Assembly: GCA_037447655.1 (NCBI GenBank) | Contig: JBBHKE010002352.1 | Span: forward strand, 115,569-179,568 | DNA: 64,000 bases | Origin: Zygnema cylindricum | Lineage: Eukaryota; Streptophyta; Zygnematophyceae; Zygnematales; Zygnemataceae | Direction: 5' to 3' | In this document: positions 1-11,801 of the stretch, one piece after another | How the letters are laid out: each line of letters begins with the position of its first letter | How positions within the stretch are numbered: the first letter of the stretch is position 1 | The notes under the pieces: model-generated | The model's database searches: none | What the model saw: the letters and a program-made list of their open reading frames with translations, nothing else | Told to the model about the DNA's origin: nothing | Made by a program: the position numbers and the translations under genes

Positions 1-1831
1 AATAACGAGACCAATCATCAGTTATAGTCATCATAAATCTCTTCCCCCCCGGTGAGGGCACTCTAGCCGGTCCCCAAATATCTGTGTGTACTAGATCTAG
101 AAGTTTTTCTCCCTTGTAGGTGGCTATTTTTGGAAAGGGTAATCTGTGTGCTTTACCTTGAGCACACCCACTACAATCACTTATATCATCACTCTCACTG
201 AACTGAATCCCTTCCACCACTCCCATCTTTTTCATCTCTCTTAACTTATCTAGATTCACATGCCCAAGCCTCTTATGCCACATCATAATATCATGAACAC
301 CAGCATAATAAAGTTTCTTCGTTTCATTACTTAAGATCAGCCTAAACATCCCATGGCTACCTTTCTCAGCAATGAAATAGACATCCTCCTCAAAACTAGC
401 AGTAAAGACTCCTTCCCTAGTGCTACTGAAAAAACCCTTATCATCTAATACTGATGTAGAGATAAGGTTTTTGTTCAGCTCCGGAATAAACAATACATCG
501 GAGAATGTTAATATGGATGTCTTTCCTTTTACTAACACTTTCAGGTTTACCGATCCTACAAGAGTAGTGGTGACTATCCTCCCATCCCCGTACTCTATCT
601 CTACGGTGGGAATCTTTCTTATCTTAGTGAACAGGTGTCTATCCTTACACATGTGCATTGAGGCACATGAATCTATAATCCAGCCTGCTTCACCTTTCAA
701 TCCACCGTAAGCACATTTCTGCCTTCGTGGAATTTCAACCTCAGTTTTCTCCTCCAACTCCTCATCCAAAAGGAGCTCATCGTCCTCGTCCTCGGATTCC
801 GCCTCAAGTACCTGTGTGACAAGGGCCTTTTTCTTTCCTCTCGGGGTACCACCGGTCTGCCCCTCCTTTAACCGAAGCTCGGTTAGCTTGGTGCACTCTG
901 CCATATAGTGCCCCGGTTTCTTACAAAAATGACATAAACCTTTGGGAGCCCTTGGTTCGAACTCGCCAACCTGTTTTTTCTGCTCCCTACCCCCATAGTT
1001 TCCGACTGGTTTCCGCGAATCCTTGTTCCTCCAATCGGTCGCTGTTGCCAAGGCTTGGCCACTCTTTCCTCCCCTTCGGATCTCAATCGTATTCTCTCGA
1101 ACGAGAATCATCCCTACCACTGAGTTCCATATCCACCTTGAGTCCGGCAAGTCCTGCACACGGTTGACTATGTTCTCGAACTCATCAGGTAACTTTATTA
1201 GTAAATAGTTAACTTTTTCTTTTTCACTAAAAACTTTACCCGCACTCTCTAGCTCCATGAAGAGTGTAGCAAGCTCATTGCAAAAATCCAACATATTTCC
1301 CCCTTTGTATACATACTCCTTAACTTTCTGATCAGCCAACTGTTGTTGCTGAATCGTACCACTTCGGTACATCTCTATGAGAGCCATCCAAAGATCGGAT
1401 GCCCTCTCTACCTGCAAATGAGGACATGCAAGTCCTTGAGTGAGATGGCGTAGTATGAAGTGCTTTGCCGCCATATTGTTGAAGTCCCAGGTTTCAGTAT
1501 CATTCTCCTCGTTCCTCGGAATAGGTGACATGAATGCTAAACCAGTTGCTATTGGTGTGGTCGCCTCCTTCTCCTTTCCTTTGTCCACCACCTCTCCTTC
1601 CTTTGTTTCCTCCGTTGAAGGTGAATCCTCTTTCCTGGTGAATCTGCTTCCTTTAAACCCTGGAGGAATTCCAAGACTTGATGGACGCCCCAATCGTCCA
1701 CTCACTATCCCCCAAAACCTTTTTTCGCATAGAGCTCCTATCATCATACTTTCCCAGTATATGAAGCCAGTTCCATTAAAGATTGGTACCCTAGAGGGTG
1801 GGCCCATAACCTGAAACTCTGATACCTCCAT
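1..1831 (-). mobile_element. Copia LTR retrotransposon, internal 5' part (copy 1, decayed)
   Basis: Conceptual minus-strand translation, allowing frame shifts, gives a Copia Gag-Pol order. A Gag begins at an ATG at 1829-1831. It is followed by a CCHC knuckle (CHFCKKPGHYMAEC, about 900-945), a protease region near 665-690 where the usual DSGAS appears as DSCAS, a GAG-pre-integrase domain with the HKRLGH motif near 265-285, and the start of the integrase core (DIWGP) near 75-95. The element runs off the left edge of the window just after the TDDWSRY integrase position. Frame breaks and the altered protease triad indicate a dead copy. It is the same family as the copy at 3485-6644. Reverse transcriptase and RNase H, if present, lie outside the window. 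Confidence 0.85.
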
Positions 1832-2859
1832 AAGTCCTCAGAGTGGACAGCTTCCAAGAAGCCTCTAGGATAATCCTGACCCCTTTGTGTTTAAGCAAAA
1901 ATAACTGCCACCCTGGCAGACAAAAACTCTGACCAACTTCACCCCTGTGAAGAAAAGACTCCCTTGAGTCGATAGCAAAAAGAATCTCTGAATTTGCTCC
2001 CCTAAAAGTAAGTTATGGAGGGTCAAAGTTGACCTTTTGTACAGAAGCTCTCTGGGAGAGGGGGTCCTATCTTCTAATTTTTCTAAGTCCTATCTCTCTC
2101 ACAGACTCTATCTACTGATGTACGGAACCAATCAAAATTGAGTTCCGTACGCAAAAGTACAGCTGCCGGTGTACTTTATGTACGGACATTGTACGATATG
2201 GCCAAAATGTCGACACATGTCAAATCCGGATTCGGTGCCATAATCTCCGGAGATTCCACAATCCAACGGAATTTCGCCACGCGTCATCCGATGTGGCGAT
2301 GGCCACAAACCGCCGAAATCTTCCTCCGCGATCTCGGCGCTAATCCCGGCCGTCCGATTAAATTCGGCTTTAATCGTAGCCGTATTAAATACATGCGCGG
2401 TATTTGTTTCATTTAGGGAACAAATGCGCGATACTGATTTTTGTCCGTACCGTAAGTCGTACATTATATATTACTGGATCTATGTATCCCGTAATTCATG
2501 ATAGTTAAATGGTTTATCGCACGTATACATATTTAAATAAATATCAAACCATATGCTACATAACACTACCGCTAGACTTAACGGCTAAGGCTACCGGCTA
2601 ATTCCTGTCTGACGGCCGGTAGGTACAAGGATAAAATCCTGCCGCCGGCACATACCTTTTAATTAAATAAATAAACCCTAATATAAAATTCCCGTAAACC
2701 TCAGGATAGCCAAGGTAGCCATGGCTCTAGCTTCCTCTCCAATTTCTCAGTGACTGCGACAAGTTTGAGAGTTGGAGAGAGAAGTTAGAGATAGACTGCC
2801 TCGACTTCTATATTTCTTTTCAGACCTAGAAAATACTAATAAAACTATTAGTTTCTACA
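1832..2859 (-). repeat. Copia 5' LTR of copy 1 (inferred bounds)
   Basis: This stretch is homologous along its length to 6645-7673, and in both cases it lies directly upstream of the Gag start. On the minus strand both begin TGTAGAAA (at 2859 and 7673), and both are about 1,030 bp long. A GGTATCAGAG string, like a Met-tRNA primer-binding site, overlaps the Gag start region in copy 1. No matching 3' LTR of the same element is in the window, so the assignment rests on the shared bounds of the two copies and not on a 5'/3' LTR pair. The inner end is less certain than the TG end. Confidence 0.6.
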
Positions 2860-2879
2860 AATGTACCAATTCAAAACGG

Positions 2880-3470
2880 ATACCACGCATTTTGTTTCGA
2901 CAACGAAACAAATATCGCGCAAGTATTTATTACGGCCAAGATTGCGTCTCGCTGCAAATCCAATGGCGCACATCATTGCCGAAATCTCGGAGTAGTCACT
3001 TTGGCGTTTAGTGACGTGGCATGACCTGGAGCCACGTGGAGAGATGACATTCGGTCATAAGAACTCTGAGGAATGTACGGACGAGTGAAAAGGAGGTACG
3101 CGTCCACTTAATAGTCCTGTCGTACATAGGCCGTACAAAAGGTACACCGGCAGTAGTACTTTTTGGTACGGTACAGTAATTTGATTGGTCCGTACTTCAG
3201 TAGTTAGAAGTTATTAGAGGAAATCAGGACTTAAAAAAATTTGGTAGGTAGTCACCTCTCCCTTTGAGAGTTTGTACAAATTGGCATTTTTACTGCCTCA
3301 TAACTTATCGCCTGGTTGGGCGTTTTTAGAGATTCTTTTTGCTACGGACTCAAGGGAGTCCACGCTGCAAAGGGGTGCAGTCAAATTGTCAGTGTGACTT
3401 TTTGGGCAGCAGTGGCTGTGGGTTAAAGTGGGCTAGTTAACAACTATCTAGAGGCTTCTTGTATTCTGTA
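2880..3470 (+). repeat. Inverted partial copy of the Copia LTR
   Basis: Read on the plus strand this segment matches the reverse complement of about 1840-2435, with shared landmarks. These include the CGACTCAAGGGAGTC-like block, the GAGATTCTTTTTGCTA block, the GTACACCGGCAG-type block and the AGAGGCTTCTTG block at the outer end. Together with the LTR of copy 1 it forms an imperfect inverted repeat with arms of roughly 590 bp around a centre of about 450 bp. It ends exactly where the truncated reverse-transcriptase fragment of copy 2 begins. Confidence 0.75.
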
Positions 3471-3484
3471 GTCCAATGGAGGAC

Positions 3485-6400
3485 AAAGAATTGCACTCCT
3501 CTTCCAATTCTCCATGCAAAAAGGTTGTCTTGATGTCCATCTAGTGCACCTCCATGTCTTCCGCTGCTGCCAGACTGAGAAGTATGCGGACGGAGGGAAA
3601 TCTGACGACCGGGGCAAAGGTTTCCTTGTAGTCGATTCTTTCTTTCTGTGTAAATCCTTTTGCCACTAATCAGGCCTTGTAGCGCTCGATTGTGTTATAT
3701 GGGTTCAGTTTTAGTTTGAAAACCCACTTACAACCGATTGGTTTTCGGTTAGGTGGACAGTCCACCAGCTCCCAAGTATCGGTTGCCATAATTGAGGCCA
3801 TCTCCTCATTGATGGTTGTCTTCCACCGGTTCTTTTCTGGACAAGTCATCGCCTCTCCATAAGTTTGAGGTTCATTTTGATGAGATAGTTTTGTTACCTT
3901 GTTATTAACCTTTTTTTCTTGCAATCTTTTGCTACTTCTCTTTTCCCCCTTAAAATCTGTGGGCGGAATAGATGGTTCTCGTGGTCTTTTTGAACAATCT
4001 CGGCTTCTCCCCTATCCCTTGATTTCGAATCAATTTCCACCACGTTTTCCGCTTCGGGTAGAGCTGTCACTGGAGTTTCCGCAGCCGAGTCATTTTCGAT
4101 CTGATTTTTACCTCCAAGAATGTCATCTTCTCTAAAACCTGGATAGATAGGAAGCTCAAAGTCATCGAAATTTTCTGACTCAAATCTGATTTTTACTGAC
4201 TTTGTATATTTGAAGGGATCCACAGACTTTCCTTCATCTATAACTACTTGATGCTTTACCAAGATTATATCTTCCCTTTTTAGATCGTAAACTCTATATC
4301 CTTAAACATCCTCATCATATCCTAATAAGTATCCCGGTTTTCCTTTAGGAACTAGCTTCCAATTAGACCGATCTGTATCTAGACTGAATACTTGATTGCC
4401 GAAAACCTTTAAGTGAGATATGTCTAGTTTTCGGCCAGTCCATCTCTTATAAGGTGTTTGATCTTTTATAGCTGAGGTAGGAACACTATTTTTGAGGTAA
4501 TTAGCACAATTCATTGCTTCTGCCCAAAACCTTTTTCTTATCTTTTTATCCGACAACTTACTTCTACCCCTATCACTTAGTGTCGTACTTAATCGTTCAG
4601 CTACCCCATTCTGTTTTGGGTTTTCTAGAACTGTCTTTTGGTGTTGAACTCCATCTTCCCTCAGAAAATCATCAAACTGGTTAGAAGTATACTCTCTACC
4701 ATTGTCAATTGTTACTCTCTTGATTAAATTTTCATGGAGATTTTCGTTCCGTGCTTTATATTGCCTAAAACAATCCTGAGCTTCTGACTTGTTTTTCAAA
4801 AAATACACCCTGGAATACCGAGACTAATCATCAGTGATAGTCATCATAAATCTCTTCCCCCCCTGGTGAGGGCACTTTGGCCGGTCCCCAAATATCTCTG
4901 TGTACTAAATCTAGAATTTTTTCTCCCTTATAGGTGGCTGTTTTGGGAAAGGGTAATCTGTGTGCTTTACCTTGAGCACATCTACTACAATCACGTAGAT
5001 TCTCACTCTCACTGAACTGAATCCCTTCCACTACTCCCATCTTTTTCATCTCTCTTAGCTTATCTAGATTCACATGCCCAAGCCTCTTATGCCACATCAT
5101 AATATCATGAACACCAACATAATAAAGTTTATTCTTTTCATTGCTTAAAATCAGCCTAAATATCCCTTGGCTACCTTTTTCAGTAGTGAAATAGATTTTC
5201 TCCTCAAAACTAACAGTAAAGACTCCTTTCATAGTGCTAGCATCAAAACCCTTATCATCTAATACAGACGTAGAGATGAGATTTTTGTTCAGCTCCGGAA
5301 TAAACAATTCATCGGAGAATGTAACTATGGATGCCCTTCCTTTTACTAACACTTTCAGATCTACCGATACTACAAGTAGTAGTGACTATCCTCCCATCCC
5401 CGTACTCTATCTCTACGGTAGGAATCTTTCTCATCTTAGTGAACAGGTGTTTATCCGTACACATGTGCTTGGAAGCACCTGAATCTACAATCAAGCCTGC
5501 TTCACCTTTCAATCCACCGAAAGAACATTTATGCTTTCGTGGAATTTCTACCTTGTTTGTCGCTTCCAACTCCTCATCCAATAGGAGCTTATCGTCCTCA
5601 TCTTCGGATTCCACCTCATGTACCTGTGTCACAAGGGCCTTTTTCTTTCCTCTCGATGTTTCACTGGTCTTCCCCTCCATTATTCGAAGCTCGGTTAGCT
5701 TAGTGCACTCTGCCATATAGTGCCTTAGTTTCTTACAGAAATGACATAAACCCTTGGGAGCCCTTGGTCCGAACTCTTCGGTCTGATTTTTCTGCTCCCC
5801 CCCTCCGTAATTTTCCGACCGGTCTCCAGGAAACCTTATTCTTCCAATCGGTCCCAGCTGCAAAGGCTTGTCCACTCTTTCCTCCCCTTCGGATCTCAAT
5901 TGTTTTCTCTCGAACGAGAATCATTCATACCACTGAGTTCCATATCCACCTTGAGTCCGGCAAATCCTACACACGGTTGACTATGTTCTCGAACTCATTA
6001 GGTAACTTCATCAGTAGACATTTAACTTTTTCTTTTTCACTAAAATATTTTTCAGCTCTCTATAGCTCCATGAAAAGTGTATCAAACTCATTGCAAAAAT
6101 CTAACATCTTCCCCCCTTTGTATATATACAGATTAACTTTCTGATCAGCCTACTTTTGTTGCTGAATCGTACCACTTTGGTACATCTCTATGAGAGGCAA
6201 CCAAAGATGGGATGCCCTTTCTACCTGAAAATTAAGACATGAAAGTCCTTGAGTAAGATGGCGAAGGATGAAGTGCTTTGCCCCCATATTGTTGAAGTCC
6301 CGGGTATCAGTATCATTCTCCTCGTTCCTCGGATTAGGTGACATGAATGCCGAACCAGTTGCTATTGGTGTGGTCGTCTCCTTGTCCTTTCCTTTGTCCA

Positions 6401-6644
6401 CCACCTCTTCTTCTTTTGTCTCCTCCGTTGAAGATGGATCTATATCCCTAGTGAATCTGCCTCTACTAAACCCTGGAGGTATTCCAAGACTGGATGGACG
6501 CCTCACCCGTCCACTCATTATTCCCCAAAACCGTTTCTCACATAGAGCTTGTGTCATCATACTTTCCCAGTATATGAAGCCAACTCCATTGAATATGGGC
6601 ACCCTAGATGGTGGGCCCATAACCTGCAACTCTGAGACCACCAT
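3485..6644 (-). mobile_element. Copia LTR retrotransposon, truncated Gag-Pol (copy 2)
   Basis: Several minus-strand ORFs in shifting frames give a Copia polyprotein in order. Gag starts with ATG at 6642-6644 (ORF 6150-6644). A damaged zinc knuckle (CHFCKKLRHYMAEC) and a protease motif VDSGASKHM lie within 5309-5899. The GAG-pre-integrase (HKRLGH, CSRCAQGKAH) is at 4831-5352. The integrase core (TIDNGREYTSNQF and NGVAER) is at 4302-4808. The beginning of the reverse transcriptase (WELVDCPPNRKPIGCKWVFK, then a DIKTTFLHGELEEE-like stretch) lies between about 3900 and 3500. The RT catalytic YVDD, RNase H and the 3' LTR are missing. The copy is therefore non-autonomous, ending at the inverted LTR fragment. 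Confidence 0.88.
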
Positions 6645-7673
6645 AGGACCTTAGAGTAGGTAGCTCACACGAAGCCTCCAAGATAACCTTGACCCCTTTG
6701 TCTTTCACCACAAATAACTGCCACCTTGGCAAACAAAAACTCTGACCACCTTCACCCGTGTGAAGGCAAGACTCCTCGAGTCGATAGCAAAAAGAATCTT
6801 TGAATTTACTCCCCTGAGCAGTAAGTTTTGGAGGGTCAATGTTGACCTTTTGTACAAAAGCTCTTTGGGAGAGAGGGTCCTATCTACCAAATTTTTCTAA
6901 GTTTTATCTCTCTCTAAAACTCTATCTACTGACGTAAGGCACCAATCATATTACTGTACCGTACAGAATGGTACAGCTGCTAGTGTACTTTATGTACGAA
7001 CATTGTACGACATGACCAAAATGTCGACACATGTCTTATCTGGATTCGTTTCCGTAATCCCTGGAGATGCCGAAATCCAATGGCGTGGTGCCACGTGTCA
7101 TCTGATGTGGCGCCGACCATAAACCGCCGAAATCCTCTTCTGCGATCTCGACATTCTTTCCGGTCGTCCGATTGAATGTCGATTTCAATCATAGCCGTCA
7201 TAAATATTTGCGATGTATTTGTTTCGCTATCGAAACAAATGCGCGGTACTTATTTATTCTTCGTACTCTTAATCCGTACTTTTCATAACTGACTCTATGT
7301 ATCTCGTTTATAGTTGTCGTTTAATGAATTAGCCTATATGTTAACATATATATTTTTATCACACTCTATAGCCTCACTACTAATCCTAGACTAAATGGAT
7401 GAAGTTACTGGCTATCGGCGGCATAACCTATCCGTAGGTACCAGGATCAAATCCTCTAGGCGACATCTTTCATTTTAGTAAATCAACTACTTTACTACCC
7501 CGTAAATCTCTAGATAGCATAGGCAGCCATGGCACTAGCTTCCTCTCCAACTTCTTAGCGACTGCAACAAGTGTGAGAGTTAGAGAGAGAGGTTAGAAAC
7601 AGACTACCTCGGCTTTTTTTTTTGCACTTTATTTTAGACTTAGGAACTAATAAAAGAACCATCAATTTCTACA
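6645..7673 (-). repeat. Copia 5' LTR of copy 2 (inferred bounds)
   Basis: This is homologous to 1832-2859 and lies directly upstream of the Gag ATG of copy 2. It begins TGTAGAAA on the minus strand at 7673. Homology to copy 1 stops there, which sets the outer border. The flanking DNA on the far side (7674 onward) is unrelated to the inverted fragment that follows copy 1. Confidence 0.65.
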
Positions 7674-9670
7674 ATGCGTACTAGCGTAAAGTACGCGTAC
7701 TGTAAGAGTGCACAATATATAGCATGTCGAATCAGCGTATGCTCCATTCCATAGATCAAGTTGCGAAATTGCGTGCTAACGCCATATCTGGTAGCCCAAT
7801 ATTATATGCGTCTTAGGGTGAAGTTTCATTACGACATTCTGTAATCGTACGTCTAACATTACAAGATGCTTCCCTTTGAACGAAGTTCCACTGCGCAAAG
7901 TCTCTAATCCACGTGTTAGCAAAAGAGTGACTCTACGTAGCTATGGATTTGATATTGAAAATTGTCAATGATTTTCACACCGACCAAAATTATCCATTTG
8001 CGTACCATGTACGTGCGTACCCGGTCAACGTGCAACACAACTTTTGAACTCTTTGTAGACGCCTTGTCACATACCACCTCATTTTTGTAGGGTTATGTTT
8101 TTTCACGTGACGAATGTGAGTTGCCAAAAATAGTGTGACGAATGGGCGCTAATAGAAATAGCGCGATAAAAGTGCGTTCGACATTTCGTTTGTATTTTCT
8201 GTTGAATCTTTTAATGCGCATATCGTGTGCAAAATTTTTTGATTTTCGTTGGTGGCCAGCTTAACACGTATGCTCATATCCACCGTGTCGCGGCTCGATT
8301 TTTTATGTAATTGGTGATGTACCTCGCGAGGTACATCACCGATGATATAAACCTTAGAATTGAATACTTCGCGAAAAAATATCCAACGGTCATTGTTAAC
8401 TCCCAGACTTTTGGAGAATATTGGCAATATTCTCAGTAATGTTGTTTTCCTAATAAAAAAAAAAAAAAAGGTACAGCGTAGTACGGAGAGGCCAGAATTT
8501 TTGTAAACAACCTCACTTTTCGTCTAATGGAACTTCACCCTTAGGGTAACCTTCCATCGGGAAAAAAGTGGGGTTGTTTACTGGATAAAGTACCTTGCCG
8601 TACTAAGCGTACGGTTTTTTTTTATTTAACAAAAGATGTTTACTAAAACTTCGTTGAGATTCTCCAAACTTATTGGCGAAAATTACCACCGTCAGATTTC
8701 CAATTTTCGACGCAAACCATAGTTCAAAAGTAGGCGTTTTTATGGTAGGCCTTTGGTAGGTGCACAAAACTTGGCACAAAACTTGCGCATAGTAGGCATA
8801 CTGTATGTGTGTGCGTTGTTCACATCCCTATACGAACGTACGAATCAAACGTATGATCATAGTACAGCGCACGTTGCCGGACGAAAGTTTTTAGCCAACT
8901 GACAAGGCGCGGGATGACATTCCGGGGGGAAGAAAACCCGGAAAAAAAAAACGCGGACGGGCAAATTTTTTGCATATTTTTGGCAGTGTGGAATATTTTT
9001 TTTTTATCGTCCCATACTGTCTGGTTCGTCAATTTGAGGCTTTATTTAGTGTGGCCTTCAAAATTGTAGACTTTAATATGGCACATTGTCTTATCTTAAG
9101 TTGTGTTATGGGCTTTTCATGTGATCTTAGATCATTACTTTGATCAGCGACCGTCAAATCGTCCAAATATGATGGTTTAATAAAAAGTACCTCAAAACTC
9201 ACAGAAAAACAAAATTTTGTCTGAATGTTTTTCAAAAGTTAGACATTACGTTTATTTCTCTATCGATCGATGTGCAACTAAACCCTGTTACTATTTTTTC
9301 TCATTTTGAGGCCAATACAATATGGGTCTTGAGGTCATATTGTATGATTTGCGTACAATAGGTATATTGTATAGGGGTAGTTTCACTTACTTTTGAACTA
9401 TGACGCAAACGCCCCTTGTTTCCATTGTTTGGCTAGTCTTCTCCGACTGTCCTCAGGAGGACATTTAGCGATTACTGGTCGCGTGTATTGGTCCACTTGT
9501 AAAGTCGGAATCGATCCACGACGGACGTGAAGTTATAAAGTTGCATGTGGCAAATGGCTTGTACCTTTTGACCATAATACCACCCTGTTCGACGACAAAA
9601 AAATCTTGGTTGAAGGACATCCATTGACGCCTCTTTCATAAATGTGCGATACAACGATAATACATTCATG
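7674..9670. other. Non-coding, repeat-derived region without a recognisable gene
   Basis: Only short ORFs occur and none resembles a known protein. The stretch is rich in CGTAC/GTACG strings and in inverted motifs. A GGGTGAAGTT-type sequence occurs at about 7813, and its inverse (AACTTCACCC) is at about 8528; the latter sits in a fold-back of roughly 130 bp (about 8470-8610). An A-run of about 18 bases is at 8452-8469. Similar TTCACCCTA / GGGTTGTTTACTGGAT strings recur near 43060-43110, so this is probably an old DNA transposon. Confidence 0.4.
8313..8340. repeat. Perfect 28-bp palindrome
   Basis: The arms GGTGATGTACCTCG and CGAGGTACATCACC are exact reverse complements with no spacer. It lies inside the presumed old DNA transposon at 7.8-8.6 kb. 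It could be a hairpin or transposase-binding site; no function can be read from it. Confidence 0.9.
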
Positions 9671-10054
9671 TAGTGTTGGGTATCAGGTAAATTCATATCG
9701 CGATAATTTCGATATTCGATATATCGAATATCGATCGAGCAAAATTATCGATATATCGTACCGAGACCAACATAAATTATCGTGACATATAGTATTTTTT
9801 TTAAATTTAATATTTTATATTTCTATATAATATGTAATTTTAGCGAAAAAGACAAATTGTCTAATACGCCACGTACGACGTGATTTTTGTTTCGTGACTT
9901 AAAGGTAGACGCCGCAAAATATAACCGACAACAAAATACTAATTCTGTAATTCATATATTTACTTATTTGGGTATGGTTACATCAAGAGGTGTTTGTAAT
10001 AGTACGGACAACAAAATTTATGTATTACAAAAGAAAACCGGTAACATCGCGTAT

Positions 10055-11021
10055 TGTAACAGCAATAGCGGATCGAACTTGTTTATAAAGGGGTATTTAG
10101 GTGTTATGATTATAGAGTACTAAATTTGGTAGACGCCCGCAAAAGAATCACGCTATTTGGAGTTATATTTTAAAAGTTATAGCGATGGGTGTATTTAGGT
10201 GACAGCGTGGGGTCTAAATAACAAGTGGGTATCATTGAAACGGGTTAAGGGTCAAATTAGTACCGAAATTACGCGCGTACGTTTCATAAAGTTCTAATGA
10301 AACGTTTAGTATGCACGGTACTTCGTTTCGTACAAATTTTGGTACGAAACGTCACTTTCACTTAAGGGAATTTCGTAGGAAGTTTCGCGTGCGAAATTTG
10401 TTATGCACGATCGTGCGAAGTCGCGTTTCGTTTGGCGCGCAATTTTGCACGTAAATGTTACGTAGTGAAACGTAACGTTTGATTGGTTAGTAAAGCGCTA
10501 AGTAGTTAGTAAGAGATTTCGCACGTTTTTGCATTGGTCAGTCTGAGTCTTTGCTGATCAATGATTGGCCCAGGTAAAAGCCTGTTAAAACGGAGCGTTG
10601 ACTCTGGCCTGGCGAGTCCAGGGCGATGATGGATAAATAGTGAAGTGTAAGAGGAGAGTAGACATCTTTTCCTTTGGAAAAGTTTGTGGAAATTCCAGCT
10701 GATCTTGGTCCTGAGCGATTAATACCAAATTGGAGAAAAGGCATTTTTGCATTGAAATCTCTTACTAATTAAATAGTGTTTTAGTAGTTAAGAGATAGAA
10801 TTATTAAGAGTGGAGAGTAGAGGAAACACTTTAAATTGAAGGGTTGAGCCACGAGGGCAAGAGACCAAGCTAATGTTATGTGGACAGAAGCTTCTTCTAA
10901 TTTAAAGTTATCCTTATGTGAGTGTTTTCCAATGTGGATGTGTATTTTCCAATGTGTGGAATGTGTGGTTGGAATTGTTTGTAGTAATGGGATTTTCTGA
11001 GAGGTAGGAGATCCTGTTACA
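10055..11021 (+). repeat. Gypsy 5' LTR
   Basis: It begins TGTAACAGC and ends CTGTTACA, giving the usual TG...CA ends inside a short inverted repeat (TGTAACAG/CTGTTACA). It is the same length and apparently the same sequence as 16543-17509. The middle contains runs rich in CGAAAC and TTTCG strings (about 10260-10520), a feature of this LTR. The promoter and polyadenylation signals should be here, but I could not fix them from the sequence. Confidence 0.95.
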
Positions 11022-11023
11022 TA

Positions 11024-11035
11024 TGGTATCAGAGC
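11024..11035 (+). promoter_or_regulatory. Primer-binding site (initiator Met-tRNA)
   Basis: TGGTATCAGAGC starts 2 bp after the 5' LTR. This is the standard complement to the 3' end of plant initiator methionine tRNA and is where minus-strand DNA synthesis of the Gypsy element would be primed. Confidence 0.92.
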
Positions 11036-11801
11036 TTTGGTTAGAAACCAGGGAGAAGTTTGCTCACCCGAAAATCGATTGCCGTGACCGGTGAGGGTGC
11101 TCTAACCTGTGTCGGTAGAACCACAATGTGAAGTGGTAGGGGATTGGAGGGAAACTGAGTGATCACACTGCCAGCGGCCGCTGGTTAGATGTGGGGCGTG
11201 CTCAGGTCCTAAGGACTAAGGCGGGGTGGGCAGTGTAGCCACCGCCGAAGCTCACTCCAATTACCTAGAGGCCAAACAAACTTGCCTTCTCCTAGCAATG
11301 ATTCATGTGTAGAGGGAGGGCTTGAAGCCATGAAGGGTGAGGATGTGAGGATTATAGAACAAAAGATCCTGATGTAGTGGGAAATGGGGAATTTGCTAAT
11401 GGAGGAGAAGGAAAGTGGAGTACTTTACTTCTTCAAGAGCAAAGGAGTCCAGAAATGACTCAAAACTTTTCAAACCCTAAATTGTTACCTTTGATTGATT
11501 TCAGTTTTGCTGTTGCAAAATTTATGGTGAAATCTTACCTTTGAGAGCTTTCAATTTTTGCTATTGCAAAATTGGTGGGGAAATTCTTACATTTCTGTTT
11601 CAATGTTGGGAAATTGAAAATTTGAATTTGTACTAACTTATTGTCAATGTCTTTTTAATTTCTCAGATCTTGATCTTTTCAAAGGATTTGTTAAGGAGAA
11701 GAAGTTTTGGATTGGAGCAATCTAAGGACTTCAAATCTGCATCAAATTTCTTTGGGAAATTATACTCTATCTTTCCTTTTGCTTGATTTAATTGTGTGAT
11801 A
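11036..11801 (+). other. Gypsy 5' leader (untranslated)
   Basis: A leader of about 770 bp lies between the primer-binding site and the gag ATG. It has no convincing ORF. The part from about 11388 to 11635 is repeated in diverged form at about 18672-18917, outside this element. Confidence 0.7.

Noticed and set aside
10538-10744. Identical 68-aa ORFs in both Gypsy LTRs
   Set aside because: They are antisense ORFs inside the LTR; identity only reflects the identical LTRs.
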